22,056 nt of DNA from Echinostoma caproni. Its lineage: Eukaryota > Platyhelminthes > Trematoda > Plagiorchiida > Echinostomatidae. The notes under the pieces were generated by a model. The model searched no databases, was not told the origin of the DNA, and was given only the letters and a program-made list of their open reading frames with translations. A program made the position numbers and the translations under genes. Where the stretch lies: the NCBI GenBank assembly GCA_900618425.1, contig UZAN01048597.1, positions 1,756-23,811 of the forward strand. The letters run 5' to 3'. Positions 8,800 through 18,755 of this stretch are shown piece by piece (the stretch's first letter is position 1; every line of letters begins with the position of its first letter).

Positions 8800-9285
8800 T
8801 ACCATTCAATTCCTCCTACCTCAATTGCCGTTCAAATTGGACTCCTTTAGCATGAGAACATCAATTCTTTTAGGAAAACAAGCAGGTCTAGCTGGAACGC
8901 TCGAAAATCTTGAGATCTTGTCTTGTCTTTCGAAAACACCTTTGGGGTCCGAGCTCACCAATCCGATAAGCTTCCCCCTCGAACCCTAAGGAAACGATTA
9001 ATTTCCATCTTTCCAGTCACTGGGATGTGTTAGCGTCTGATCGAACAAACATTGGTATTGCCTTGAGCGCTGAGACCATGGGTGTTTTATCGGAATGGAT
9101 TTCGGTAGACAGCCGATTATGTGCAGTGAAACTCCAAGGTTCATTTAGAATTAGAAGGCAAAAATCAAATAAGCAGTGCCTATTCATGTTTTCTGCATAC
9201 TTTCCAACAGACTAATCCGGATGTAGTCATATAGAGCTTTTTATTACGCACAGTGATTTACACCAAAAGGGGTGAACCTCATAGT
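8800..9285 (+). pseudogene. RTE-like LINE endonuclease fragment
   Basis: In shifting frames the plus strand reads SMRTSILLGKQAGLAGTLEN, LEILSCLSKT and then LASDRTNIGIALSAETMGVL, followed by SEWISVDSRLCAVKL and CLFMFSAYFPTD. This follows the apurinic-endonuclease-like N-terminal domain of such LINEs: a start resembling NVRTL...GKQAGLA, a C.LSET-like strand with the acidic active-site residue replaced by Lys here, G.ALS, the DSRLCAVRL strand, and SAYAPTD. It is broken by stops and has no RT domain attached on this strand. Confidence 0.65.
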
Positions 9286-9339
9286 CGGTGATACCTCACG
9301 ATGAAAAGTATTTACGGTAGCATTTAGTGGAAAATTAAT

Positions 9340-10440
9340 TTTTTTATCCCCCTTTTGAAGAGTAGGATTGAGTTTTCGGAAGTACGGAGATGGAAGGAGT
9401 GCTCCACAATTTCGTAGTTCTGGGAAATAAAAGAGGACTGGAAGATAGAAGTTGAATGTCTGGGGAAAGAAATCTGATAGGGGTGAGTGCCCACTTAATA
9501 ACGAGATGGACGAGAAAAGAAAACAAGGAGGGGAACCGGTAAAGCGAGTTCAGTAACACAGCAGAAACCAAAATAGTAGCGATAAAAAAGAGATACCAAA
9601 GCAATTGCTTGGCGATTTAAAATTGACTGCGGATTGGAAGGTAAGGACTTCGTCGAATATCTGATGGCATTACGTTGAACACGATCGAAAAGAGAAACAG
9701 CGAAATACGAAGCTTCACCTCATACGTGACTGCATTATTGGAGCATTGAGTAGATTTAAGCTTTGCATACATGGTGTTCAACTGTAAAGAACCACCTGAC
9801 ACGTAATAGGAAAATGACTTTGTGCAGCGCGAGAGGCGAGTGTGAAAATTAAAGGAGATAAATAGAGAAGAATTTTTGGATAAACCCATGGGACGGAATT
9901 TTTAGAACGGAGGGGGAGCGAGTCAAGCATAAATTGGGGAGAATAAGAGATGTTTAACAGAAACAGAGAGGGGAGAAGTTTGGAAGCAACGTAACACACG
10001 TGGTTGGTAGAATCCCATGAGGAGATGGCTTTGAGGTTGATGGCAAGAGAAGCACTGATGACATTTCGGTCGTGATCGTTATTGGTAGTGACCTGGCGGG
10101 TCGTGGGTTAGGAGAGAGAGAGAACAATAGAGAGTGACATCGTCAATGCAGCAATAAATGGGATTAGAGGTTTTGGATAAAAGATCATTAATAACTAGAG
10201 GTAAGGGGATGAGAGAAAGTAAAGAACCTTGGGAAACACCGGCATTCACAGGTAATGGCCGAGATAGGGCCTTATTAACTCGGATGAAGATAGTTCTCTT
10301 GCTGAGGAAACGTAGCCACGATACAAGGAGCGGGTGGAATCGCCGCGTGAGTAATTTCGGCAGCAGGCCTTCATGCCAAACGATTTCCAGGAGTTTTGGG
10401 ATTCATTGTTTTCCGCGTGTATAGCTGTTGGTGACTCGCA
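9340..10440 (-). mobile_element. Jockey-like LINE remnant: RT palm through C-terminus
   Basis: The minus-strand translation, with several frame changes, contains VWHEGLLPKLLTRRFHPLLV, SWLRFLSKRTI and PVNAGVSQGSLLS (RT motif B, about 10224-10250). LVINDLLSKTSNPIYC and CIDDVTLYCSLSLLTHDPPG (motif C, catalytic Asp pair kept, about 10125-10190) follow, then NALISASLAINLKAISSWDS. Near the end are FDRVQRNAIRYSTKSLPS (9636-9690) and ALVSLFYRYYFGFC (9560-9601), and the copy finishes at LLFKRG next to a short A-run (T-run near 9340 on plus).

This order and wording fit the jockey clade, not the RTE-like copies around it. The 5' half, with endonuclease and RT motif A, is absent. Confidence 0.75.
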
Positions 10441-10474
10441 GCTTGACCTTTGGGAGCCAGGTAGTGTATAGACT

Positions 10475-11130
10475 CAATGGATGGGAAACGGATATGGGTG
10501 TACCTATCTGTATTAAAGAGATGGTGTTCGGATCTGGCTTCTGTTGGGGCTTCTCGGCTCCCCGGCTGGGGCCCCAAAGATTCAGNNNNNNNNNNNNNNN
10601 NNNNNNNNNNNNNNNNNNNNNNNNNNNNNNNNNNNNNNNNNNNNNNNNNNNNNNNNNNNNNNNNNNNNNNNNNNNNNNNNNNNNNNNNNNNNNNNNNNNN
10701 NNNNNNNNNNNNNNNNNNNNNNNNNNNNNNNNNNNNNNNNNNNNNNNNNNNNNNNNNNNNNNNNNNNNNNNNNNNNNNNNNNNNNNNNNNNNNNNNNNNN
10801 NNNNNNNNNNNNNNNNNNNNNNNNNNNNNNNNNNNNNNNNNNNNNNNNNNNNNNNNNNNNNNNNNNNNNNNNNNNNNNNNNNNNNNNNNNNNNNNNNNNN
10901 NNNNNNNNNNNNNNNNNNNNNNNNNNNNNNNNNNNNNNNNNNNNNNNNNNNNNNNNNNNNNNNNNNNNNNNNNNNNNNNNNNNNNNNNNNNNNNNNNNNN
11001 NNNNNNNNNNNNNNNNNNNNNNNNNNNNNNNNNNNNNNNNNNNNNNNNNACTGCGGGATATGGCATCGAACCGAAGTCAGTGGCGCGAATGCATCACCTC
11101 TTGTCTACAATCTCAAAAATAAGCAAAAAC
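10475..11130 (+). mobile_element. LINE 3' end (another subfamily), interrupted by an assembly gap
   Basis: Before the gap, one frame reads LKRWCSDLASVGASRLPGWG and PKDS. After it, LRDMASNRSQWRECITSCLQ and a stop. In the other LINE copies LPGWGPRDN is followed after only about six residues by LETLSHIAECRKQWRLCISS, so the two flanks are adjacent parts of one C-terminus. The subfamily differs from the others (RDMASNRSQWREC rather than HIAECRKQWRLC). Confidence 0.65.
10586..11049. other. Assembly gap, 464 N
   Basis: This is an unbroken run of 464 N. All reading frames that appear to cross it are artefacts. The LINE protein on both sides suggests the true missing sequence could be only about 20 bp. 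Confidence 0.95.
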
Positions 11131-11278
11131 CAAAAAGGAACTTCAAAATGGCATGCAGTGAACAAACAAAAACAAATTGTTACTCCCCGAAGTTGACCGT
11201 TTTATTTTCACCGTTTTGTACCTATATTTTTTCGCTCACCCATGGTTATTTTTGGCACCGTATCTGTAAAGATTGGTG

Positions 11279-11296
11279 TTATATATATATATATAT
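11279..11296. repeat. (AT)n microsatellite
   Basis: This is a run of alternating TA. Shorter runs of the same kind occur at about 11727-11737, 11747-11759, 16336-16350 and 16944-16957. Confidence 0.85.
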
Positions 11297-11454
11297 GTCT
11301 GTGGTTACATCTGATTAATTCAGCTTCTTCAACCAGATCATTTTTTAATCCTGTAGAGCGATTCATCAAAATAGCTCCTGCATTATTCATCGAAGTTTGT
11401 ATAGAGACTTGATGCAGATTTGCGATAAAAAGCAAACAGCCGCTCTTGAGGGGT

Positions 11455-11694
11455 CGTATTTGTGGTTGAACCCAATGGTTCGAGGTTCGAGCCCCATCAC
11501 AGCCACTTAACTTAGGCGATAGGTAGCTTGCTATCGTCCGGTTCAATACCACACAATCTAGCGGGGCCTTATATGGTTTGCTACTCCAAGTCCCGGGCTT
11601 CGGTTATCGGTTTCCATCACTAAACAGCAGGTCCTCGTGGCTGTGGGGCTTTCCCCATCTGTTGTTCATCGCACTAAAGTGTGTAATAAAAAAG
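11455..11694 (+). mobile_element. tRNA-derived SINE with a clear B box (copy 7)
   Basis: A B box (GAGGTTCGAGCCCC, about 11482-11495) is followed by the body landmarks (ATCGTCCGGTTCAATACCAC, AAGTCCCGGG, CTAAACAGCAGGTCCTCGTG, CTGTTGTTCATCGCAC). It ends in a GTGTAATAAAAAA tail. The A box is decayed. This is the nearest repeat upstream of the DYRK-like gene, about 520 bp from its first coding exon. Confidence 0.75.
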
Positions 11695-11954
11695 CGTTTG
11701 CACACGGTCTGAACTCAAACGTAGATATATATACTACTTATTATGATATATATATATATTGGATGTCAAAATGTCAGGTTCGATAGCGGAAGGTTTTCAA
11801 ATATGTGGGACTCAGAAATTCAGATAGTTATTGGTTCCTTATCACTTCACGGTTGACTATATGAATTATATTCTCACATCCGGAAACGGGAATTCAAAGT
11901 CAGCTATATCCGTAAACTGCACTGTTTTTACAATAATTGTTTACTATCCTCATT

Positions 11955-11973
11955 TTTCCCTCCTTCCCATTAG
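11955..11973 (+). promoter_or_regulatory. Possible splice acceptor upstream of the DYRK-like coding start
   Basis: A pyrimidine tract (TTTTTCCCTCCTTCCCATTAG) ends in AG at 11972-11973, about 250 bp before the first ATG of the coding exon. No long frame is open between the AG and the ATG, so the exon would begin with untranslated sequence holding several short upstream ORFs. It could serve cis-splicing from an upstream leader exon or spliced-leader trans-splicing, which flukes use. Sequence alone cannot decide. Confidence 0.35.
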
Positions 11974-12219
11974 ATACGCTCACACCCAAATGAGTTGACG
12001 ATCAACCGAGCCACCTTCATTTCGCTGAGTCTTGGTGGTTTCTGCATTTAGTTGCCTGTTGTTTCGTTCGGGTTATCCGCCTTCGCATTTATGACCTTAT
12101 AGAAGAATGCTGATCAAATACAAATCAATGTGTTTACCACCTGCGGTTGCTGCTTTTTCGTTCGGATATGTTTAGCTCACGAGTGATGTCCGTCTTATAA
12201 ATTAGTAATCCGTGTGCCT

Positions 12220-13694
12220 ATGTCAACCACTCAGTCCCCTGGATCTCTGGGATACCAGCTAAATCGAACAGGGTTTGTGATGTACCCTGATCTTGCTTGT
12301 TCGCCCAGTCGTCATTGTCAACCGAACAATAAACTGCTGAAGTTTCTATCGTTGGACTATCCGCAGCAAACCACATACGATGAGCATCGTCGTTCAAGCC
12401 GCTCTGCGCGTGAATCTGTGACTGATTTGGATTTATCTGTAGCGCCCCCGGTTGCTACCAATGTAGTTGCGGATACTGTAGCTGGGAATGATGAAGAAGA
12501 TAGCAGTGATGAGCTGCACACTAACAGCGCACATCTAAGGGGTACGGCCGAAGTAGATTACGATGATGAAGACGCCCTACTGGTTAGTGAATTACCCGAA
12601 GAACATTTTCGGTTCACAGACGATTCGGGTGATCGGGGTTCCGGTGATTACGATATCGGACATTTCATGCCATCGGCACTAGGTGAAGCCAATTTGAGCT
12701 GTAATGCTTTGCCATCATTTGCTCGACATCGGCCTTCACCACCACCTCCCCTTTCCCGTGGTCAAATACCCTTCTCTTGTGGTGTTATGATGCATCCAAT
12801 GGGAGTGGAAGAGCGAGGTAATTCACCCAGCTTCATGAATTTCGGCCCAACATCTGATCCGAATAAAAGTTGTTCTCAGCATTGTTTGGACGTATATGGC
12901 GACCGTTCTGCAATGTTTCTGCCCCACTCGTGGTTTCTTGATTCAGCGACGAACTTTGGTTCGGTTTACGTTCATGATGCCAATAGGATGCATGGTTCGT
13001 CCGCACAACAACCAGTATCTTCGGGGGTGGGTGATGTCGGGTTAACATCCTCGACTTCGTTGTCACTTTCTTCTGCTCTGTCACGTGCTACTACGGATGA
13101 ACAATCCTCCCTACCCACGACACAATCTTCTGCTTCTAATGATAGCGTCGGAACAAACCCACTTGCCAGTCCACTTCCCCTATCATCTACCGTGCTTCCC
13201 TCACACTCACCTACGAATTGGCCTGTGCTCAATCCATATCTTCATCCCAACTTGAACGATCCGGACGAACTTGCTTCATCCGTCGGAACCATCCATTCCG
13301 TCACAGTGGCTANACCAGTCATTCAACCGCACACACAGATGATCCAGCTGCAAGTGCACGTCAAAGGCTCATGGATGCTTCCGCTGCAGCTGCAGCCTTG
13401 GCTGCACCCGCCTACGCAAATCAGGGTTCTAATGATAATTTCTTCCTCTACCGTACCCCGGCCGGTATGGAACATCCGGCAATCGTATCCTCATCAGCAG
13501 GTTCACGTCATGTAGTTCTCCGATCCGGACTCGCTGGCGTACCCTATGGTGGCGGGGCTACCACTGCTTCGTTGCTGCATTCGAGCGCACGCCCATTCGA
13601 ACCCACAGTCATACTACAGAGTCGTGATCCGTCCACAATACCCTTGAGAAAAATGTCGGTCAATCTGATTCTGACGTACAAACATATAAATGAG
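12220..13694 (+). CDS. DYRK1/minibrain-type kinase, N-terminal coding exon (frame broken at one ambiguous base)
   Basis: DYRK1 kinases are dual-specificity kinases: they autophosphorylate on tyrosine and phosphorylate Ser/Thr substrates, often in the nucleus. The exon ends with SRDPSTIPLRKMSVNLILTY and KHINE, which matches the DH-box region of animal DYRK1A/minibrain (RDP...PLRKLSVDLIKTYKHINE). With ATG at 12220 it encodes 492 codons once the frame is closed at 13313. The DH box is at about residues 469-492.

Upstream is low-complexity: an acidic patch (about 89-128; DEEDSSDE, DYDDED), a proline run (SPPPPL, about 172-178), Ser/Thr-rich stretches and an alanine run (DASAAAAALAAP). The frame is open from 12187 and the next upstream in-frame stop is TGA at 12184, so the exact start is uncertain. 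The exon ends in GAG before the donor GTGAGT, phase 0. The N-terminus is several times longer than the roughly 135 residues before the DH box in human DYRK1A. The catalytic domain is not in the window. Confidence 0.88.
13313..13313 (+). other. Ambiguous base at a one-base frame loss
   Basis: The single N lies within GTGGCTANACC. Upstream codons are in the frame of 12220; downstream the DYRK-like protein continues in the frame that leads to the DH box. Adding one base here makes the exon exactly 492 codons with a phase-0 end, so a missing base in the assembly is more likely than a real frameshift. Confidence 0.85.
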
Positions 13695-15357
13695 GTGAGT
13701 TTTTGGTTTTCGACAAAGTAATATTAATCTGAATACTTCCCGTCTAAACATTGGTCCCTAAAATGGTCACCGCGAACTCTGTCGGACGAGCGTTCTGACG
13801 CGATAGAAAAAAATTGTGGCATATTTCTTTTTTCTGCCTCGATGGACACATGTTGCTTTGGAAAATGATCTGTATCGCATTGTTCTCAACTGTAAATCGG
13901 CTTGATCATGTGGATTCCAAATAGAGAATTTATTCTGCCAGTCTATTTTTTAGGATTTTCATTTCTCAAGAGGCAGTCTGACTGATACTTCCCCCTCCTC
14001 ATGTGATCATTGTCTGCCTCAAAATCTATCGAAAGACATTCGTGTGGACGCGTACACTTGCGTCCGAACACGGCATCGACTACCTGTATCAATTGTGCCA
14101 GTCTGGTTACTGTACCAGAAACTTGCTACGCTGCGAAGACATCCGTGTTTGACCACAGATACTGACTTAGCATCTGTTCTAAACCACGGAGTAACGCTGA
14201 ACAAATAGTTGTGGCAACATACACTCCACCACGTCTGACGTAAGTCATAAATTATCAAAACTAACTGGGCCTTTGTTTTCGTGATGTTGCTGCTTAAGTA
14301 ACAAAACATCTGCTCGCTTTATTGTCTCGATAGAAAACATGCATTGAGTACGGGGTCAATCCCAATCGGTAAAAAGAATTTCACATTAAAGTGCGAGGCA
14401 AATGTTTGTGATAACCGACAAAGAGCACTAGACAGCTCTTTCCTCCTGCTTGGGACTCGTCAGCAGTGCGTACATCAAGAGTGCCTGGTGCCTCTTAACA
14501 ATCGCATGGGCTAATCCAAGCTTGCTACTCTAAAAAATTGATTAAGCCATTCACACAATGTGATGATCGTTGACCGTGTAGCTCAGGGGTAAGGGTTTGA
14601 AGTCCCAACACGAACGTTCGCGATTTGAGTCTTGAAAAGGGCACAAAAAGTGCGCACTGCTGACGAGTCCCAAACAGGATAAAACAGCTGTCCAGTGCTC
14701 TTTGTCGGTTATCACAAACATTGCCATTGTATGTAAATGCATGAAATTGTGGGGAATTAACGATCTCCCGAGGATTGAAACCCACACCCAAAAACATCAA
14801 GAGTGCCTGGCGCCTCTTAACAATCAAATCTGCTAATCCAAGCTTGCTACTCTGAAAAATTTTCACATTTACACTATAGGATGCGTACCAAATATAATTG
14901 CACTACTGCACAAACTATTTCTAGTTGGCGAGGTCTTCATAGAGCGAACCACGGCCCACACAGCATGCTTTAAATTAGTTCGGTGACCCTTCTATCATGT
15001 TCAGTTCTATCATTGTTATATGAGGATAATAATTTCCGAAATCATATCCTCGGCAGATCGAGCCATTAAAGGAAATTGGATATCCTTGGATTCGTGGGAC
15101 GTGGTGGTTCATTCAGTCCGAACTATGCTGCACATTTATGATCCTTATTTGTAGTATGATCTTTGGTGGAATTCTAATGTGTTACCTGGTGCATTACCCA
15201 TTGACTGAAAAATGCATTATCCCAACCTGCTTAAAGCACTTGCCTGTTTTATCGAAATTCATTCACAACAGTGTTTTTCTCTTTCGTTTTTAACGGCATG
15301 ACGTTTTGGAAATGTTATCATCAGCATCTCTCACTGCTTATCGCTGTCTATTGGTAG
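13695..15357 (+). other. Intron of the DYRK-like gene, 1663 bp, phase 0
   Basis: The donor is GAG|GTGAGT at 13695 and the acceptor is TCTATTGGTAG|GTG ending at 15357. Joining the exons gives KHINE-VYYRKKRR, the unbroken DYRK1 DH-box sequence (KHINEVYYAKKKRR in animals), so the junction is very well supported. Inside is a repeat structure at 14398-14862; otherwise nothing was recognised. Confidence 0.92.
14398..14862. repeat. Intronic element with nested inverted and direct repeats and a tRNA-like segment
   Basis: The inverted arms are 14398-14470 and 14653-14725 (GACAAAGAGCACT...GGGACTCGTCAGCAGTGCG and its complement). Direct copies are 14473-14539 and 14795-14862 (CATCAAGAGTGCCTGG...AAGCTTGCTACTCT). 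Between the arms, 14572-14636 has an A-box-like GTGTAGCTCAGGGGTAAGGG and a weak B box (GCGATTTGAGTC). On the minus strand near 14765-14785, GGGTTTCAATCCTCGGG looks like a second B box. The whole is probably two opposed copies of a tRNA-related SINE unlike the family elsewhere in the window. Confidence 0.65.
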
Positions 15358-15823
15358 GTGTATTACCGAAAGAAACGACGGCTCCGGGAACAGCAACAAC
15401 AGCTTCAACGAAAATCTTCAGCTCCCGAGGCACAAAATCTTTATCCACAACAACCTGGAGTTTCATCAACCACCAGCCAGAGTCGCACAGTTGAGGATGG
15501 AGTCGTCTCGACAGATGCTCACCTGTCCCTCGAACAAAGAACCACTAGAGACGGACTGCAGTTGTATGCCGATTCTCTCGACAACAAGTGCAACGTCTCT
15601 GTTCTGGATGAAACGACCGTACCGAATTCAGTCGTCGTAGCGGGTTATCGCACTGGTTCGTTTGGTGACCGGGCCCCAGTCACGTTCCCCGTTTGTACCA
15701 CCGGATCCCCCTTGTCCCGACAACCGTCTCTGTCCGAACCGAGTGATGAACAGACAGCCACACAGAACGCCATTTACTCTGCTGCTGTGGTCAATGGAAT
15801 TGTGGATAGAATCTCATCGATTG
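15358..15823 (+). CDS. DYRK1/minibrain-type kinase, second coding exon
   Basis: The exon opens with VYYRKKRRLREQQQQLQRK. It completes the DH box and supplies a basic segment that in DYRK1A (YYAKKKRR) lies between DH box and kinase domain and can act in nuclear localisation. About 140 more residues follow, rich in Ser, Thr, Gln and Val and without a recognised domain (SLEQRTTRDG, GSPLSRQPSLSEPSDEQ, AAVVNGIVDRISSI).

In human and fly proteins only about 20-25 residues separate this basic segment from the DGYDDDN.DYI motif that precedes the kinase domain, and that motif is not reached here. The exon ends at 15823 before GTAAGT, leaving one base of a split codon (phase 1). The frame read through the donor stops within about seven codons, supporting the splice. 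The next exon must start with two bases of a codon and was not found before 22056. Confidence 0.85.
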
Positions 15824-16374
15824 GTAAGTGTTTGTCCTATTCTTGATTTATCCTAATTTCATTATCTTCTAAAATGAGCTTTTTATTCGTGGGGTACGTT
15901 TTCATCCACCGGTCTTTTTTCATTTGAGGGGTAACATTTCGAACAGAATTGATTGTTATTTGTGTACGATGTGCTTGGGACTGCCTCATGATACTCGTTT
16001 TCGACATATTTTCGAATAAAAAGGACCAAAAGGACTGTGGTTGTGTCGCACAATTTAGCACCGATCAACAAAATGAAAGTGTTCCGTTTCAGAACCAAAG
16101 ATATCAGAATATGATGAAAACCATAGCACCGGTTTATCATTTTCTGCTCGTAATGATGGATTTGTAACCGGGTTGACGTTCGTCTCCTGTTTGCTTTATA
16201 GTCTGTTAGATGATATCTGGAGGCAAACCATCAGAGGCTGTGCAATTTTAATACTAAAACATTCATCTACCCTTTTTATTGAAATAGTTTAGTATGCCCA
16301 TCCTAACCAGGGTAACTCTCTGTTTTGTCACTGTTACATATATATATATCCACACACGGAGACAAAGGCTGTCT

Positions 16375-16470
16375 AGGGAGGGAGACAGATGGCGGTTGCG
16401 GGATTCGAACTCAGGATCCTCAGTTCGCTGTCTCGATGACTATCGACTCGATGGCCGTCACGCAGCGAGC
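16375..16470 (-). repeat. tRNA-like segment, SINE head or decayed tRNA
   Basis: On the minus strand a B box (GAGTTCGAATCCCGCAACCG) lies about 50 bp after a sequence resembling an A box (TGACGGCCATCGAGTCG). No acceptor stem closes, and the surrounding bases do not match the SINE family of the left half. It is therefore not called a functional tRNA. Confidence 0.4.
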
Positions 16471-16513
16471 AAATGGTGGTCGCCTCCGCCATGGCTGTTG
16501 TGCGATCGATGAA

Positions 16514-18050
16514 GTGGTACGCGATACACAACATTGAAAGCTTGCTTTGGTTTGATCCGCTATCTAATGTCTACGAGATGATCCACGATTACGCTGGAGT
16601 TATTCACTGCCTTCCCCTTACTTAACCATCGCGAGTGGTGCTCCTTAACAGGCTATGACAAACACCTTACCATACGTCTCATCTAACATGCGCCACAGAA
16701 GCACTTAAGGCAGTGAAATAATATGAAAGTGAGCAGTTTCTGTAGTTCGTCTTTCCTTTGAATTCGCGATACCGGTGATGTAGGGAACCTCGATCTAAGT
16801 TTGGTTGCGGAAAACGTCGAATTCATAGCCGCTCTCAGTGACCGTTTTTAACTTTCGGGATGTGGATGCCTCTTAAACGGAATCTTTATGAATAGTTCTT
16901 TCTTGAGGGCACAGATTGATCGTGCTTTTTCCGGATCGGGCTGAATATATATATATAAACTCTCCCGAATGGGGAAAGGTCATATCAACTAAAAAATAAC
17001 GGTTCTTCCACACGCACACAGTTGCGTATAACTCTACGTTGTGCCTCCGAGTTATCCACGCTTTGTTTGTCGGTCCAATACTGACAAGTTCCTCATAGTC
17101 ACAAGGACTTCTCATATGTTGAGATTTACCAACTCCCTGAATAATAGGGCCTGGGGCAACCAATCAATCACAATCTCGATGGAAAAGAGGTGATGACAAT
17201 AAAGTCTGTTGTCTGTTTCTCTCTCTCTGAAGATAGGAAAAAATGTTCCGTAGTTTATGCACACTCCGTTCGCTCAACGGTGGAATAGGTTTGATCCACA
17301 ACATTCACGGACAATTATGTTCCCTTCGCACTTGTCTTTCTTCAGTTGGTGATTAGCAGCTACGCTATCGCTCAGCCTTTTGGGGACCGTGTGTAGTTCA
17401 TATCCACAAGCCCCCCCCCCTCCGCTCCCAGGGCGGAAACTTAATTCTCTTCATTGCTTCTTAGGTGGTGATGGTATTATTTTTTACACATTTTATCATT
17501 CACTACTGTACAGCAACACGTAATGAAAACAGTCTGCTCTTCTCGTATAGCACAGTTTTTGTTTGGCGTGCAACATCATTCAGGTTCTACTGAGATTCGT
17601 AACAAAATGCATTGATATGTGACATACTGTTGGCTTTCTTCAGAAAGTGTTTTATTTATACATGTACCACATTAGACACGTTTGTTGCAAACCTTGACCG
17701 AAATTGTTGGTACGTGCAAAATTAGCGATAGGCGATGCTTTTGAATGGACATTGACAACACACCCGTTGTTTCCAGTGATCTATTTGAACACTTATTTAT
17801 CAGACCCGAAAGCCACGCAGCATTCCTTACTCATTCCGGTGATCCGATCTAGTCCCTGTACACCACTCATTAGGTCTTCAATCGTACCATTATATAAAAA
17901 CGATCGGTTCGCCCAACAATTTCTAATTTGGAACATGCCATCAAAGCACAAACATTGGCCTGTTTAACTCAGTGCTAGGTGAATTCCCGTGGCTCTTAAA
18001 AAAATACATGATGCAGATGCCTTGTGATTGAAAGCCTTACGTGGTAGTTA
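16514..18050. other. Intron-like DNA, no gene seen
   Basis: It contains a short (TA)n run (16944-16957), a C10 run (17411-17420) and reading frames of up to 96 codons (minus strand, 16873-17163) without any family resemblance. No shared repeat was noticed. Confidence 0.4.
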
Positions 18051-18052
18051 GT

Positions 18053-18070
18053 AATCATCATCATCATCAT
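18053..18070 (+). repeat. (ATC)n microsatellite
   Basis: About six ATC units are followed by ACCACATCACC. A similar short (GAT)n run lies at about 19193-19211. Confidence 0.85.
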
Positions 18071-18299
18071 ACCACATCACCACTGGTCGTCACCTAGACC
18101 ACGTGTAAACGCATTTGACATAGCTTAGGGATAAAGTAACAAACAAACAAAATAGCAGACAGACACAAACAGTGAGACAAAAGCAAACACCGACCAGGGT
18201 TTTTGTGGTTGTTTTTCTCTCTCCGGTATGCAAACTAGATTGACAGATTTCTCACCGGTTTTGCCGGATCGAAAGAATCGACCGTTCAAAGTTTCTCAA

Positions 18300-18560
18300 C
18301 TCCTATCAAGCGCGCACACACTCAAACACAGGCACGCTGATGTGTCTGGGCTGCCCATTCGTATGTGCATGCGTGTCACAAACATGTATGTGCATGTGTT
18401 GGTGCATATGCCTCAAGATGAATGCCAGCGTGTGGATAAGTGCACTGATTATAATGTGTGGCTTGGAAAACAGGTTTATTGTGACTGGTTGGCTCTGGCA
18501 ATTGGCTGTGCTTGTCAAGTCATGGATTATGTATGTATGCGTGTGTTTTCATCTTTTGAT
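18300..18560. repeat. TG/CA-rich degenerate low-complexity tract
   Basis: Loosely repeated TGTATGTGCATG and GCACACAC words fill this stretch. It opens overlapping frames on both strands (152, 128 and 70 codons) whose Cys, Met, Val and His bias reflects the base pattern, so no gene is called. Confidence 0.65.
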
Positions 18561-18755
18561 CACGCACACATGCACAGCATGCTCGAATCTCCGGAACTCC
18601 TTATCCTTTCAGTTTTGGGAATACAAAAAACCCCAACTCCTAAGATATCAAAGAGCAAGGTATCGTTTGATCATTCAGACGGTTGAAACTGAAATTCACC
18701 ATATAGATATATACTACTTATTGTAAAATATTCAATAAGGACGTTTAAGTCGCGT

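Noticed and set aside
10371..11318. Several long frames (192-296 codons) covering the gap
   Set aside because: Most codons are N. Only the short flanks are real, and those belong to LINE remnants.
12833..13232. Minus-strand frames of 83 and 86 codons opposite the DYRK-like exon
   Set aside because: They are antisense shadows of a well-supported coding exon with no similarity of their own.
14572..14640. Functional tRNA gene
   Set aside because: The A box is good but the B box is degenerate and the acceptor stem does not close, so it fits a SINE head better.
18228..18726. Frames of 152 and 128 codons in the TG-rich tract
   Set aside because: They overlap in different frames and their composition follows the low-complexity base pattern; no start context, splice logic or similarity.
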